Shown: in pieces, positions 39,669 through 50,646 of the stretch | Position numbering within the stretch: the first letter of the stretch is position 1 | Layout: each line of letters starts with the position of its first letter | Assembly (NCBI RefSeq): GCF_022601675.1 | Contig: NZ_JAKVIL010000002.1 | Span: forward strand, 558,001-622,000 | Reading direction: 5' to 3' | DNA: 64,000 nt | DNA from: Ancylobacter gelatini | GTDB taxonomy: Bacteria > Pseudomonadota > Alphaproteobacteria > Rhizobiales > Xanthobacteraceae | The notes under the pieces: model-generated | Databases searched by the model: none | Seen by the model: the letters and a program-made list of their open reading frames with translations, nothing else | What the model was told of the DNA's origin: nothing | Program-made: the position numbers and the translations under genes

Positions 39669-39700
39669 CGTCATCCCCGGGCGGGACCCGGGGATCCACG
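39669..39700. repeat. Intergenic palindromic repeat (GTCATCCCCGGG type)
   Basis: An 8-bp stem, TCCCCGGG / CCCGGGGA, with a five-base loop is flanked by CGTCA and TCCACG. This phrase is, from memory, a common dispersed intergenic sequence in several alphaproteobacteria. It lies in the 144-base gap between the binding protein and ATPase genes and might shape their relative expression. Confidence 0.6.
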
Positions 39701-39769
39701 TCGTTATCGGATGAGCCGAGGATGGCCGGGAGACGCCCCGGTCATGCCGGCAGCCACTGGTGGGCTCGC

Positions 39770-41344
39770 ATGAACGACACTTCGCTGCCAGATGCCGCCC
39801 CGCATGACACCCGTCCGCTCGTCCTCTCGCTGTCGGGCATCACCAAGCGATTCGGGCCGCTGACGGCGAACGACCATATCGACCTCGACATCCGTGCCGG
39901 CGAGATCGTTGCCCTGCTCGGGGAGAACGGCGCGGGAAAAACCACGCTGATGAGCATCCTGTTCGGCCATTACGTCGCCGACGAGGGTACGGTGCATATC
40001 GCCGATGCCGACGGCCAGCTGGCGCCACTGCCCGGCGGTTCGGCGGAGGCGGCGCTGAAGGCCGGCATCGGCATGGTGCACCAGCATTTCGCGCTGGCCG
40101 AAAACCTGACCGGCTTCGAGAATATCCTGCTCGGCACGCTGCCGCTGTGGAGCCTCGCGCCCAGGCGCGGCGCGGCGCGGTCGAAGATCGAGCGTTTGAT
40201 GGCCGAATCCGGGCTTGCCGCCGACCTCGACGTGCCGGTGGCGCAGCTTTCGGTCGGCGAGCAGCAGCGCATCGAGATCCTCAAGGCGCTCTATCGCGAC
40301 GTGCGCGTCCTCATCCTCGACGAGCCGACCGCCGTGCTCACCCCGCAGGAGGCCGACGGGCTGGCGGCGACGGTGCGCGCGCTGGCGGGCAAGGGGCTGG
40401 CGGTCATCTTCATCAGCCATAAGCTGCATGAGGTTTTGGCCCTGTGCGAGCGCGTGGTGGTGCTGCGCGGCGGCGCCAAGGTGGCGGACCGGCCGACCGC
40501 CGGCTCGAACCGCGCCTCGCTGGCCGAACTGATGGTCGGGCGCGCCATTCCTCCCCGCGAGCGCCCGCCCTCGACGCCGGGCGCGCCGATCCTGAGCCTG
40601 CGCGCCGTCGATGTCGGCGCACCCACTCAGCGCGACCGGCTGGAAGGCGCGAGTCTTGAGGTGCGCATGGGTGAGATCGTCGGCATTGCCGGCGTGTCGG
40701 GCAACGGGCAGGGCGCGCTGGCGGCGCTGGTCGCCGGGCTGGCCGGGGCGCACGCGGGCGAGGTGACGATCAATGGCGCGCCGGTGACGCGCGCCGATCC
40801 CGCCGCCCGGATCGCCGCCCGCGTCGGGCGTATCCCCGAGGACCGGCACCGCGATGGCACCATCGGCGCGCTGAGCGTCGCCGAGAATTACGTGCTGGAG
40901 ACCATCGCCGCGCCGGAAAACCAGGGCGCGGGCATCCTGAAGCGCGCCGCGATCCGCGTCCGCGCGGCGCAGGCGATCGCGGCCTATGACGTTCGGTGCC
41001 CCGGGCCGGACGCGGCGATCCGCGCGCTCTCCGGCGGCAACATGCAGAAGGTGGTGCTGGCTCGCGTGCTCGAGCGCGAGCCGCTGCTGGTTCTGGCCCA
41101 CCAGCCGACACGCGGCCTCGACATCGGCGCGACGACGGACGTTCACCGCCGGCTGCTGGCGGCGCGGGCGCGGGGCGCGGGGGTGCTGCTGATCTCGGAG
41201 GACCTCGACGAGTTGTTCGCGCTCTCCGACCGCATCGCCGTGGTCCATGCCGGTCACCTGTCGCCGGCCATGGAGTCGGAAGGGCTCGACGTGCGCACGG
41301 TCGGCCTGATGATGGCCGGCCATGCGGCGGATGAGGCCGCGTGA
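39770..41344 (+). CDS. ABC transporter ATP-binding protein, two-domain (BMP/nucleoside type)
   Basis: The 524-residue ATPase has two ABC domains, as in ribose and nucleoside importers. Domain 1 (about 20-265) has Walker A LLGENGAGKTTLMSILFG, signature LSVGEQQRIEILKAL and Walker B VLILDEPTAVL. Domain 2 (about 280-520) has a degenerate Walker A (GVSGNGQGALAALVAG) and signature LSGGNMQKVVLARVL, typical of this family. The start is set at 39770, because the 35 residues before it run over an intergenic repeat. Two permeases follow. Confidence 0.94.
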   Translation: MNDTSLPDAAPHDTRPLVLSLSGITKRFGPLTANDHIDLDIRAGEIVALLGENGAGKTTLMSILFGHYVADEGTVHIADADGQLAPLPGGSAEAALKAGIGMVHQHFALAENLTGFENILLGTLPLWSLAPRRGAARSKIERLMAESGLAADLDVPVAQLSVGEQQRIEILKALYRDVRVLILDEPTAVLTPQEADGLAATVRALAGKGLAVIFISHKLHEVLALCERVVVLRGGAKVADRPTAGSNRASLAELMVGRAIPPRERPPSTPGAPILSLRAVDVGAPTQRDRLEGASLEVRMGEIVGIAGVSGNGQGALAALVAGLAGAHAGEVTINGAPVTRADPAARIAARVGRIPEDRHRDGTIGALSVAENYVLETIAAPENQGAGILKRAAIRVRAAQAIAAYDVRCPGPDAAIRALSGGNMQKVVLARVLEREPLLVLAHQPTRGLDIGATTDVHRRLLAARARGAGVLLISEDLDELFALSDRIAVVHAGHLSPAMESEGLDVRTVGLMMAGHAADEAA

Positions 41345-41504
41345 TGGCACAGGTCGGGAAAAAACATCCTTCTAGGCTCGCCGCGCGCGCGCCTCGAAAT
41401 GACGGTGCGCATGAGATGGCGGGTGGCGCTGGCGTCCGGTGGTTCGAAGGGGAACGGGGCTGGGTTGAGGGGTCGAGCGCCCGCCGGTTCGTGGAGAACC
41501 GCCC

Positions 41505-42572
41505 ATGATCCGCTTCATTCCCCGCGAGCGCACGCCGGTCTGGCTCACCGTGGCGGTGCCGGTCGGCGCCGGTCTCGTCGCGCTGCTGCTCACTTCCATC
41601 CCGCTCATGCTTGCCGGCGCGCCGGTGCTGGAGGCGCTGGTGTTGATGGCGAAGGGTGCGGCCGGCAACGGATTCGCGCTCGCCGAGACGCTCACCCGCG
41701 CCACGCCGCTGATCTTCACCGGCCTCGCCGCCGCGGTGGCGTTCCGGGCCAAGCTGTGGAACATCGGTGCGGAGGGCCAGCTCTATGCCGGCGCGCTGGC
41801 CACCGTCGCGGTGGGCGCCGGGCTGATCGAGGCGCCGGCCTATGTACTGGTGCCGCTGGTGCTGATCGCCGCCGCGCTGGCGGGGGCCGCGCTGCTGCTG
41901 GTGCCGGTGCTGTTCAAGACCCGCTTCGGCGCGGACGAGGTGGTGGTCACGCTGCTGATGAACTTCATCGTGCTGCTGTTCGTGCAGATGATGCTCGAAG
42001 GCCCGATGAAGGACGAGATGGGAATGGGCTGGCCGCAATCGGCCCCCGTGCTCGACGAGGCGACGTTGCCCAAGCTGGTGATGGGGCTGCGGCTGCACTG
42101 GGGGCTGGTGCTGGCGGTGCTGGCCGCCAGCGGCCTGCATGTCTTCATCAACCGCACGGTCTGGGGCTTCCGCATCCGTGCCGTGGGCGAGAATGCCCGT
42201 GCCGCGCGCTATGCCGGCCTGCCGGTCGGCAAGGCGATGGCGCTGGTCGGGCTCATTTCCGGCGGACTGGCGGGTCTTGCCGGGGCGAGCGAGGTGGCGG
42301 GACTCAAGGGGTACCTGACCTCCGACCTCTCGCCCGGATTCGGCTATGCCGGCATCGTTGTGGCGACGCTGGCAAACCTGTCGCCGCTCGGCGTCATCCC
42401 CTCGGCCATCTTCATCGCCGGCGTGTTCGTCGGCGCCGACAGCATGAGCCGGGCCATCGGCGTCTCGAACTACCTCGCCGATCTGGTCGTCGCCTTCTCG
42501 CTGCTCAGCGTGCTGGTCGGCGGTCTGTTGACGCGCTTCCGCATTCGGTTCGTGCGCCGGGAGACCGCCTGA
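41505..42572 (+). CDS. ABC transporter permease, BMP/nucleoside type (first)
   Basis: The 355-residue inner-membrane permease has about 9-10 hydrophobic helices. The BPD_transp_2 pattern includes GLAAAVAFRAKLWNIGAEGQ, then TRFGADEVVVTLLMNFIVLL and VWGFRIRAVGENARAARYAG (the cytoplasmic coupling region). The ATG has GGAGAA upstream. Its stop overlaps the second permease start by one base (TGATG). A 160-base gap separates it from the ATPase gene and shows no gene or clear signal. Confidence 0.93.
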   Translation: MIRFIPRERTPVWLTVAVPVGAGLVALLLTSIPLMLAGAPVLEALVLMAKGAAGNGFALAETLTRATPLIFTGLAAAVAFRAKLWNIGAEGQLYAGALATVAVGAGLIEAPAYVLVPLVLIAAALAGAALLLVPVLFKTRFGADEVVVTLLMNFIVLLFVQMMLEGPMKDEMGMGWPQSAPVLDEATLPKLVMGLRLHWGLVLAVLAASGLHVFINRTVWGFRIRAVGENARAARYAGLPVGKAMALVGLISGGLAGLAGASEVAGLKGYLTSDLSPGFGYAGIVVATLANLSPLGVIPSAIFIAGVFVGADSMSRAIGVSNYLADLVVAFSLLSVLVGGLLTRFRIRFVRRETA

Positions 42573-43516
42573 TGTGGGACGCGTTCGACATTCTGCTTCA
42601 GGCGAATTTCTGGGCCGCGACTATCCGCATCGCGACGCCGCTGATCTTCGGCGTGCTCGGCGCGCTTTTGTGCGAGCGGGCGGGCGTGCTCAATCTCGGC
42701 ATTGAGGGCATTTTCGTCGCCGGCGCCATGTCCGGCTGGCTCGCCGTCTATCTCGGCCTGCCGCTATGGGGCGGGGTGCTGATGGCGGCGCTGGTCGGGG
42801 CACTGTTCGGTCTCATCCATGGTGTGCTCACCGTGCCGCTCGGCCTGTCGCAGCATGTCACCGGCATAGGGGTGACGCTGCTGGCGACCTCGGTCGCCTA
42901 TTTCGGCTATCGCGTGGCGTTCCCCAATGTCGGTACCCCGCCACGCATCGAGCCGTTTCCCCCGCTCGACGTGCCGGTGCTCGGTGACCTTCCGTTCATC
43001 GGCACGATCCTGAGCCAGCAGAGCGCCTTCACGGTACTGGCTTTCATCTGCGTCGGGCTGGTCGCCTTCGTGCTGGCGCGTACCCCGCTCGGCCTCGCCA
43101 TCCGGGCGGTGGGCGACAATCCGGAGGCGGTGGAGGCGCAGGGCCTCTCCGTCGTCGGCCTGCGCATCGGTGCGGTGATGGCAGGCTCGGCATTGATGGC
43201 GCTGGGCGGGGCGTTCCTCACGCTCTCGGCGTTCAACGCGTTCTATTTCGGCATGATCAACGGGCGCGGCTGGGTGTGCATCGCGCTTACCGTCTTCGCC
43301 TCGTGGCGGCCGGGCAAGGCGCTGATCGGCGCGCTGCTGTTCGGGGCGCTGGATGCCTACCAGCTCCGGCTCCAGACCATCACCGGCGGGGCGGTGCCGA
43401 GCCAGATCTTCCTGATGCTGCCCTATATTTTCTCCATTGCCGCGCTTGTCTTGGTGGCCCGGCGCGCCGACTATCCGCGCGCGCTGATGAAGCCCTATTT
43501 CAAGGGTCAGAGGTGA
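42572..43516 (+). CDS. ABC transporter permease, BMP/nucleoside type (second)
   Basis: The 314-residue permease starts at the ATG at 42572, overlapping the first permease by one base. It has about eight hydrophobic helices and the family motifs ATPLIFGVLGALLCERAGVL, NLGIEGIFVAGAMSGWLAVY, TPLGLAIRAVGDNPEAVEAQ and GRGWVCIALTVFASWRPGKA. Paired with the preceding permease it forms the heterodimeric channel of the BMP-type importer. Thirteen bases separate its stop from codA. Confidence 0.93.
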   Translation: MWDAFDILLQANFWAATIRIATPLIFGVLGALLCERAGVLNLGIEGIFVAGAMSGWLAVYLGLPLWGGVLMAALVGALFGLIHGVLTVPLGLSQHVTGIGVTLLATSVAYFGYRVAFPNVGTPPRIEPFPPLDVPVLGDLPFIGTILSQQSAFTVLAFICVGLVAFVLARTPLGLAIRAVGDNPEAVEAQGLSVVGLRIGAVMAGSALMALGGAFLTLSAFNAFYFGMINGRGWVCIALTVFASWRPGKALIGALLFGALDAYQLRLQTITGGAVPSQIFLMLPYIFSIAALVLVARRADYPRALMKPYFKGQR

Positions 43517-43529
43517 GTAGGAAGCGGTA

Positions 43530-44822
43530 ATGAGTCTCGACCTTCTCGTGAAAAATGCGCGCCTGGCGGACGGGCGCGAAGGCCTCGACATCGCCTGCGA
43601 GGGAGGGCGGATCGTGGCGGTGGAGCGCGGGATCGAGGCCGAGGCGGGCCGCACGCTCGATGCCGGCGGTCGCCTCGTCGCGCCGCCCTTCGTCGACGTG
43701 CATTTCCACATGGATGCGACGCTTTCGCTCGGCCTGCCGCGGCTCAACCAGTCAGGAACCCTGCTGGAGGGCATCGCGCTCTGGGGCGAACTGAAGCCGC
43801 TGCTGACCCACGAGGCAGTGATCGAGCGCGCTTTGCGCTATTGCGACCTCGCGGTGAGCCAGGGCCTGCTTGCCATCCGCTCTCATGTCGACATCTGCGA
43901 CGACCGGCTGCTGGCGGTTGAGGCGCTGCTCGACGTGCGGGAAAAGGTGAAGGACTATATCGACCTCCAGCTCGTCGCCTTCCCGCAGGACGGCTATTAC
44001 CGCTCACCCACCGCGGCCGACAATCTGCGCCGCGCGCTGGACATGGGCGTAGACGTCGTCGGCGGCATTCCCCATTTCGAGCGCACCATGTCCGACGGCG
44101 CCGCTTCGCTCAAGGCGCTGTGCGAGATCGCGGCCGAGCGGGGCCTGCGTGTCGACATCCATTGCGACGAGACCGACGATCCGCTCTCGCGCCATATCGA
44201 GGCGCTGGCCTATGAAACACAGCGGCTGGGCCTTGGCGGCCGGGTGGCTGGCTCGCACCTCACCTCCATGCACTCCATGGATAATTACTACGTCTCGAAG
44301 CTGATTCCGCTGATCGCGGAGGCCGGCGTCCACGCCATCGCCAATCCGCTGATCAACATCATGCTGCAAGGCCGGCACGACACCTATCCCAAGCGGCGCG
44401 GCATGACGCGGGTGCCGGAGTTGCGGGCAGCCGGCATCAATGTCGCCTTCGGCCATGACTGCGTGATGGACCCCTGGTACTCGCTCGGCTCCGGCGACAT
44501 GCTGGAAGTCGCTCATATGGCGCTGCATGTCGGCCAATTGTCTTCGCGCGAGGCCGTGACCTGGTGCTTCGAGGCCGTGACCACCAATCCGGCGCGCATC
44601 ATGGGCCTGGAAGGCTATGGCGTGGCGCCGGGCTGCAACGCCGACTTTGTGGTGCTGCAGGCCGATGACCCCATCGAGGCGATCCGCCTGAAGGCCGCGC
44701 GGCTGTTCGTGGTCCGGCGCGGGCGCATCATCGCCGAGGGCGCGCCGCGGGTAAGCGCGCTCGATCTGCCCGGCCGCCCGGCGCTGGTGGACCCAAGTGC
44801 CTATGCGCCTACCTCTTCCTGA
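43530..44822 (+). CDS. codA: Cytosine deaminase CodA-like amidohydrolase
   Basis: The 430-residue enzyme follows E. coli CodA along its length. The metal site H-x-H is in PPFVDVHFHMD, NQSGTLLEGIALWGELKPLL matches CodA closely, the catalytic Glu lies in DIHCDETDDPLSRHIE, and the metal Asp lies in AFGHDCVMDPWYSLGSG. PLINIMLQGRHDTYPKRRG is a CodA signature. CodA converts cytosine to uracil, and some homologues act on isocytosine, isoguanine or creatinine-like rings. As the last gene of a BMP-type ABC operon it likely processes the imported base, so cytosine or a relative is the probable cargo. Confidence 0.92.
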   Translation: MSLDLLVKNARLADGREGLDIACEGGRIVAVERGIEAEAGRTLDAGGRLVAPPFVDVHFHMDATLSLGLPRLNQSGTLLEGIALWGELKPLLTHEAVIERALRYCDLAVSQGLLAIRSHVDICDDRLLAVEALLDVREKVKDYIDLQLVAFPQDGYYRSPTAADNLRRALDMGVDVVGGIPHFERTMSDGAASLKALCEIAAERGLRVDIHCDETDDPLSRHIEALAYETQRLGLGGRVAGSHLTSMHSMDNYYVSKLIPLIAEAGVHAIANPLINIMLQGRHDTYPKRRGMTRVPELRAAGINVAFGHDCVMDPWYSLGSGDMLEVAHMALHVGQLSSREAVTWCFEAVTTNPARIMGLEGYGVAPGCNADFVVLQADDPIEAIRLKAARLFVVRRGRIIAEGAPRVSALDLPGRPALVDPSAYAPTSS

Positions 44823-44933
44823 ACCTTGCCGAATTCGTTGATAGACACATATGGTGGCTTGCCGGATGGTGAGTGTCCCGACCCGAAGCTGTTGAATTCG
44901 CCGCCCTATTTCATCTCATGACGTTAGCAGCCG

Positions 44934-47030
44934 ATGGCGACCGATGCGTATGCGCCCGAAATTCGTGACCTGCCGTTGGTCAGCACGGACGGTTTCGATC
45001 TGCTGCGCCGCCCGGTCTGGATTCTCGACACCGTACGGATGCGGAAATACTACGCCAACGCGGCGGCGCTGAAACTGTGGCGGGTCCCGGCCGACGGGCT
45101 GGACGAGTTTTTCATCCGCGATTTCACCCCGCATTCCACCGCGATCCGCGAGCGGCTGGCGGGAACTCTGGGGCGGGTGGCGAATGGCGAGGTGCTGGTC
45201 GAGCGCTGGACCTTCTATCCCAAGGGCGGTGCCTTCACCGTCGATTGCACCCAGAGCGGGGTCCGGCTGCCGAACGGCAATGTCGGCATGCTGGTCGAGG
45301 CCGCGGTGCCGGAAGTGGCGCCCGAGGAACTGCGCGGCGTGGAAGCGCTGCGCCACACCGCGGTGATGGTGACGCTGTACAGCGCCAACGGCGCGGTGCT
45401 GTTCCGCAATCCGGCCGCAACCCGTGCCTATCCGAATCCAAGCCATGCCTTTCTCGCCAGCTTCGTCGACCCCGGCGAGGGCGAGCGTTTCTGGCGTGCG
45501 GCGCTCGGCCATGAGGTCGCCCGCACCGATGCCTTCATGGGGCAGGCCACGACCGGCGAATTCCGTGCCGTCACCAGCCTGGGCGTCCGCTGGCACGGAT
45601 TGTACTTATGTACCACCACCGATCCGGTGACGGGCCAGCTCTGCCTTCTGGTGAACGAGCGCGACGTCACCGACCGCGTGCAGGCCAACGCCCATGCCGA
45701 ATATCTCGCCGGGCATGACGTGGTGACCGCACTCGTCAACCGCATAGGCTTCAACCGGCGGCTCGACGGGCTGATGGAGACGCCGCTGTCGTCCGGTGGG
45801 CTGCTGGTGATCGATCTCGATGGCTTCAAGCAGATCAACGACACGCATGGCCACGGCGCCGGCGACGTCGTGCTGCGCGAGGTCGGAAAACGGCTTGCCG
45901 CCAATGCCCGCGCCGGAGATGTGTGTGCCCGGCTGGGGGGCGACGAGTTCGCCATGATCCTGCCGGGCCTCACCGACCCCAACGTGCTGCGCCGGCGCGC
46001 GGAGCAGATCTATCACCAGATCATCCAGCCGATCGAGGCGCCGTCCACGGGCGCCGCCCTGACTGTCGCGGCGAGTTTCGGCACGGCGGCATGGCCGGAA
46101 AACGGGGCGACGCCGGACGAGTTGCAGCGCAATGCCGACCTTGCGCTCTATGCCGCCAAGGGCGAGAGCGGCCAGCGCATCAAGCATTTCGACATGGATA
46201 TGCGCCGGGTCGCCGACGAGCGGCACAAATGCATCGAGGATCTGCGCGCCGGCCTCGAACGCGGCGAGTTCGAGGTCTATTTCCAGCCGCTGGTCGGCTT
46301 CGCCGAGCCGAGGCCGATCGGCTTCGAGGCGCTGCTGCGCTGGCGCCACCCGGAGCGCGGGCTGGTGCTTCCGGGCGAGTTCGTCGGTGCGGCCGAGAGC
46401 GTCGGCCTGATGGCGCCGATCGGCCGGTTCGTGCTGGAGGCGGCGGTGCGCCAGATGCGCCTCTGGCTGGACATGGGGTTCGATGTGCGGCGCCTCGCCA
46501 TCAACCTGTCGAGCAATCAGCTTCACATCCGCAACCTGGCCGAGCTGGCGCGCGATGCGGTGGCAAGTGCCGGCGTGCCGGCGGCGCTGGTGGAGTTCGA
46601 GGTGCCGGAGACGGTTACGCTCGGACGCGGTGGCGAGGGGGCGGTCGGCGCGCTGTGGGACCTGCGGCGCCTGGGCTTTGCTATCGCGCTCGACGATTTC
46701 GGCACCGGCTATGCGTCGCTCACCCATCTGCGCCGGCTGCCGGTGGATACCATCAAGCTCGACCGCTCCTTCATCGTCGATATGAACGCCTCGGTGGCCG
46801 ACCGCGCGATCGTTCGGGCGCTGATCGGGCTTGGCCATGATCTCGGCCTTCAGGTGCTGGCGGAGGGCATAGAGACCCACGAGCAGTTCGCCGCGGTGGC
46901 GGAACTGGGCTGCGATGCCGGACAGGGCTTCCTGTTCGGCTATCCCATGCCCGCTGGCGAGGCCACGGACTGGCTGCGGGCGAATGCGCAGATCGCCGAT
47001 CGCCGCAAGGTCATCAGTTTCCCGGGATAA
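44934..47030 (+). CDS. PAS-GGDEF-EAL protein (c-di-GMP cyclase/phosphodiesterase)
   Basis: The 698-residue cytoplasmic protein has an N-terminal PAS-like region (about 15-250), a GGDEF domain (about 260-420) and an EAL domain (about 435-690). GGDEF is intact (ARLGGDEFAMILPG) with the inhibitory RAGD upstream. The EAL domain keeps FEALLRW, NLSSNQL, the Glu-containing FEVPETVTL, DDFGTGYASL and KLDRSFI, so both activities are possible. It has no membrane segment. It stands alone, and its last 17 bases overlap the end of a convergent metallo-hydrolase gene. Confidence 0.93.
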   Translation: MATDAYAPEIRDLPLVSTDGFDLLRRPVWILDTVRMRKYYANAAALKLWRVPADGLDEFFIRDFTPHSTAIRERLAGTLGRVANGEVLVERWTFYPKGGAFTVDCTQSGVRLPNGNVGMLVEAAVPEVAPEELRGVEALRHTAVMVTLYSANGAVLFRNPAATRAYPNPSHAFLASFVDPGEGERFWRAALGHEVARTDAFMGQATTGEFRAVTSLGVRWHGLYLCTTTDPVTGQLCLLVNERDVTDRVQANAHAEYLAGHDVVTALVNRIGFNRRLDGLMETPLSSGGLLVIDLDGFKQINDTHGHGAGDVVLREVGKRLAANARAGDVCARLGGDEFAMILPGLTDPNVLRRRAEQIYHQIIQPIEAPSTGAALTVAASFGTAAWPENGATPDELQRNADLALYAAKGESGQRIKHFDMDMRRVADERHKCIEDLRAGLERGEFEVYFQPLVGFAEPRPIGFEALLRWRHPERGLVLPGEFVGAAESVGLMAPIGRFVLEAAVRQMRLWLDMGFDVRRLAINLSSNQLHIRNLAELARDAVASAGVPAALVEFEVPETVTLGRGGEGAVGALWDLRRLGFAIALDDFGTGYASLTHLRRLPVDTIKLDRSFIVDMNASVADRAIVRALIGLGHDLGLQVLAEGIETHEQFAAVAELGCDAGQGFLFGYPMPAGEATDWLRANAQIADRRKVISFPG

Positions 47031-47856
47031 CCAGCACGGTCGGCTTCATCGGCAGCGTTTCCCGCGAGAGCACGAGTGTCGGGCCGGACTGACGCTTCAC
47101 CTCGTATTTGCTGTCGCCGAGGCGGCGCAGGAAATTGTTCAAGGTGCTCTCGTTGAAATAATGCATCGGGATCACCAGCGGCGATTCCAGCGCTTTCAGC
47201 ACCTCGATCATGCCGTCGACATCTATGGTGTAACTGCCATCGACCGGGGCCAGCACCACGTCGATGCGCCCCAGCACGGCGAGGTCGTCCTCCGTCAACG
47301 TGTGGTGCAGGTGCCCGAGATGGGCGATGCACAGATCGGCGGCGCGGAAGATGAAGATCGAATTGCCGTTGCGGATCGTGCCGCCTTCCCAGTCGCGGAT
47401 ATTGGTCGGCAGGTTGCCGACCCAGAGATCGTCGACATCGAGATTGTAGCGCACCGGCTCGCCCACCGTGTCGCTCCACCCCTTCAGCACATGCGCGATG
47501 CCCGGATCGGGGGCCAGCGAGTAATGGGTGGAGTGCGCGCGGTTCATGGTGGCGACGCGCGGCACGATGTCGGGGCGCACATAGTCGTTGTAGTCGGTGG
47601 CGAGCGTCACGCCGCCGGCGGTCTCGATCAGGAAGGTCGAATGGCCGATATAGGTCAGGCTGACATGGTTCGGCGCCACCGAGGCCAGCCGGAGCGAGGC
47701 GGGGACGGCGAGCCGCTCCGGCGAGGGAAAGCCCGGAAACGTCGCCACCAGCTTGGGGCAGCGGTCCGCCTGCGCAAGGGCCGGCAGCGGCGCGAGCAAA
47801 GGCGCCAGCAGCAGCGCGGCGAGGGTCAACAGGAGACGCGGGGACGCTGGACGCAT
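47014..47856 (-). CDS. Exported metallo-beta-lactamase-fold hydrolase (UlaG-like)
   Basis: The 280-residue protein has a signal peptide (RLLLTLAALLLAPLLAPLPA, then LAQA) and an MBL fold of the UlaG/YtkL sort. It opens with LTYIGHSTFLIETAGGVTLA, and the usual H-x-H-x-D-H is replaced by RAHSTHYS. LCIAHLGHLHHTL and LVIPMHYFNES supply further His residues. Periplasmic location with an altered metal motif is unusual for this group; the substrate is unknown. The ATG at 47856 has GGAG at a good distance, but an ATG at 47889 is possible. Confidence 0.82.
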   Translation of the reverse strand: MRPASPRLLLTLAALLLAPLLAPLPALAQADRCPKLVATFPGFPSPERLAVPASLRLASVAPNHVSLTYIGHSTFLIETAGGVTLATDYNDYVRPDIVPRVATMNRAHSTHYSLAPDPGIAHVLKGWSDTVGEPVRYNLDVDDLWVGNLPTNIRDWEGGTIRNGNSIFIFRAADLCIAHLGHLHHTLTEDDLAVLGRIDVVLAPVDGSYTIDVDGMIEVLKALESPLVIPMHYFNESTLNNFLRRLGDSKYEVKRQSGPTLVLSRETLPMKPTVLVIPGN

Positions 47857-48016
47857 GCGGGTGCTCCGGGCCGGTGTCGCTCGGGGCATGATCGACGTTA
47901 CGGCACCGCCGCGCGAGTAACGATTGCGTTGGCGCACAGGCGCGCGAATCGCTGTGCGCGGCTCGCCTCGTCCGCCCGTCCCAGCCCTCCGGCGGCCGGG
48001 ACGACCTGCAAGGCCA

Positions 48017-48652
48017 TCACCGAATATGCGGGTTGGTGCGCTTCTCGGTGCCGATGGTCGAGGCGCTGCCATGGCCGGGCAGGATGGTGACGTTGTCGCC
48101 GAGCGGCAGCAGCTTGGACTTGATGCCGGCGATCAGCGTGTCGTGGTCGCCATAGGGGAAATCGGTGCGCCCGACCGAGCGCTGGAACAGCGTGTCGCCG
48201 ACCACGGCGAAGCTGCCCGGCTTGTAGACCAGCACGACATGGCCGGGTGTATGGCCCGGCACATGCAGCACGTCGAAGGGGAAGCCGCCAATATCCACGG
48301 TGTCGCCCTCGTTCAGCCAGCGGTTCGGGGTGACCGGGCGGCCGGGGATGCCGGTGCGCTCCCCATCGGCCACGAGATTGTCCAGCAGGAACTTGTCGGC
48401 CTCGTGCGGTCCCTCGACCGGAACCTTCAGCGTTTCGGCCAGTTCGGCGGCGCCGGCGGCGTGGTCGATATGGCCATGGGTGAGCACGATCTTTTCCGCG
48501 TTCACCTCCAGCTCCTCAAGCGCCGCGAGAATGCGCGGCAGGTCGCCGCCGGGATCGATCACCGCGCCCCTCTTGGTGGTCTCGTCCCAGATGATCGAGC
48601 AGTTCTGCTGGAACGGGGTGACGGGCACGACGGCGATCTTGAGTTCGGACAT
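48017..48652 (-). CDS. Metallo-beta-lactamase-fold hydrolase (glyoxalase II-like, YcbL type)
   Basis: The 211-residue cytoplasmic protein has the complete MBL metal motif [10 protein letters not shown], the second-site pattern [14 protein letters not shown], the bridging Asp in [20 protein letters not shown], and a C-terminal His in [15 protein letters not shown]. This fits the small YcbL-type hydroxyacylglutathione hydrolase-like branch that lacks the long C-terminal domain of GloB. It may cleave S-lactoylglutathione or another thioester. It is divergent from lepA. Confidence 0.9.
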   Translation of the reverse strand: MSELKIAVVPVTPFQQNCSIIWDETTKRGAVIDPGGDLPRILAALEELEVNAEKIVLTHGHIDHAAGAAELAETLKVPVEGPHEADKFLLDNLVADGERTGIPGRPVTPNRWLNEGDTVDIGGFPFDVLHVPGHTPGHVVLVYKPGSFAVVGDTLFQRSVGRTDFPYGDHDTLIAGIKSKLLPLGDNVTILPGHGSASTIGTEKRTNPHIR

Positions 48653-48756
48653 TCACATTTCCTCGGCAAGGGGGCGGGCGGAATGTGGTCGAACATATGC
48701 CGTCCCGCAAGGCGCCCCGCTTGTGGCGCCCCTGCGCCAATGCTATCCCGCGCCTC

Positions 48757-50562
<1,806 letters not shown>

Positions 50563-50602
50563 CGCCTCTTCCGCTGCGTCTTCCGAATCGAAGGCAAGTG
50601 TG

Positions 50603-50638
50603 CTCCCATCGCGCGAGCGGAAAACCGCACGATGGGAG
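50603..50638 (+). promoter_or_regulatory. Hairpin that sequesters the ribosome-binding site of the YegP-like gene
   Basis: CTCCCATCG (50603-50611) pairs perfectly with CGATGGGAG (50630-50638). Inside it GCGG and CCGC close an AAAA loop. The 3' arm contains most of the GGGAGG ribosome-binding site (50634-50639) for the ATG at 50647. Translation would need the stem to open, for example by heat, a protein or an sRNA. Confidence 0.65.
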
Positions 50639-50646
50639 GCAGTCAC

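Noticed and set aside
41345-41504. A gene or regulatory element in the 160-base gap between the ABC ATPase and first permease
   Set aside because: No frame with a ribosome-binding site and no clear hairpin is present. The long frame that crosses it only becomes real at the second permease.
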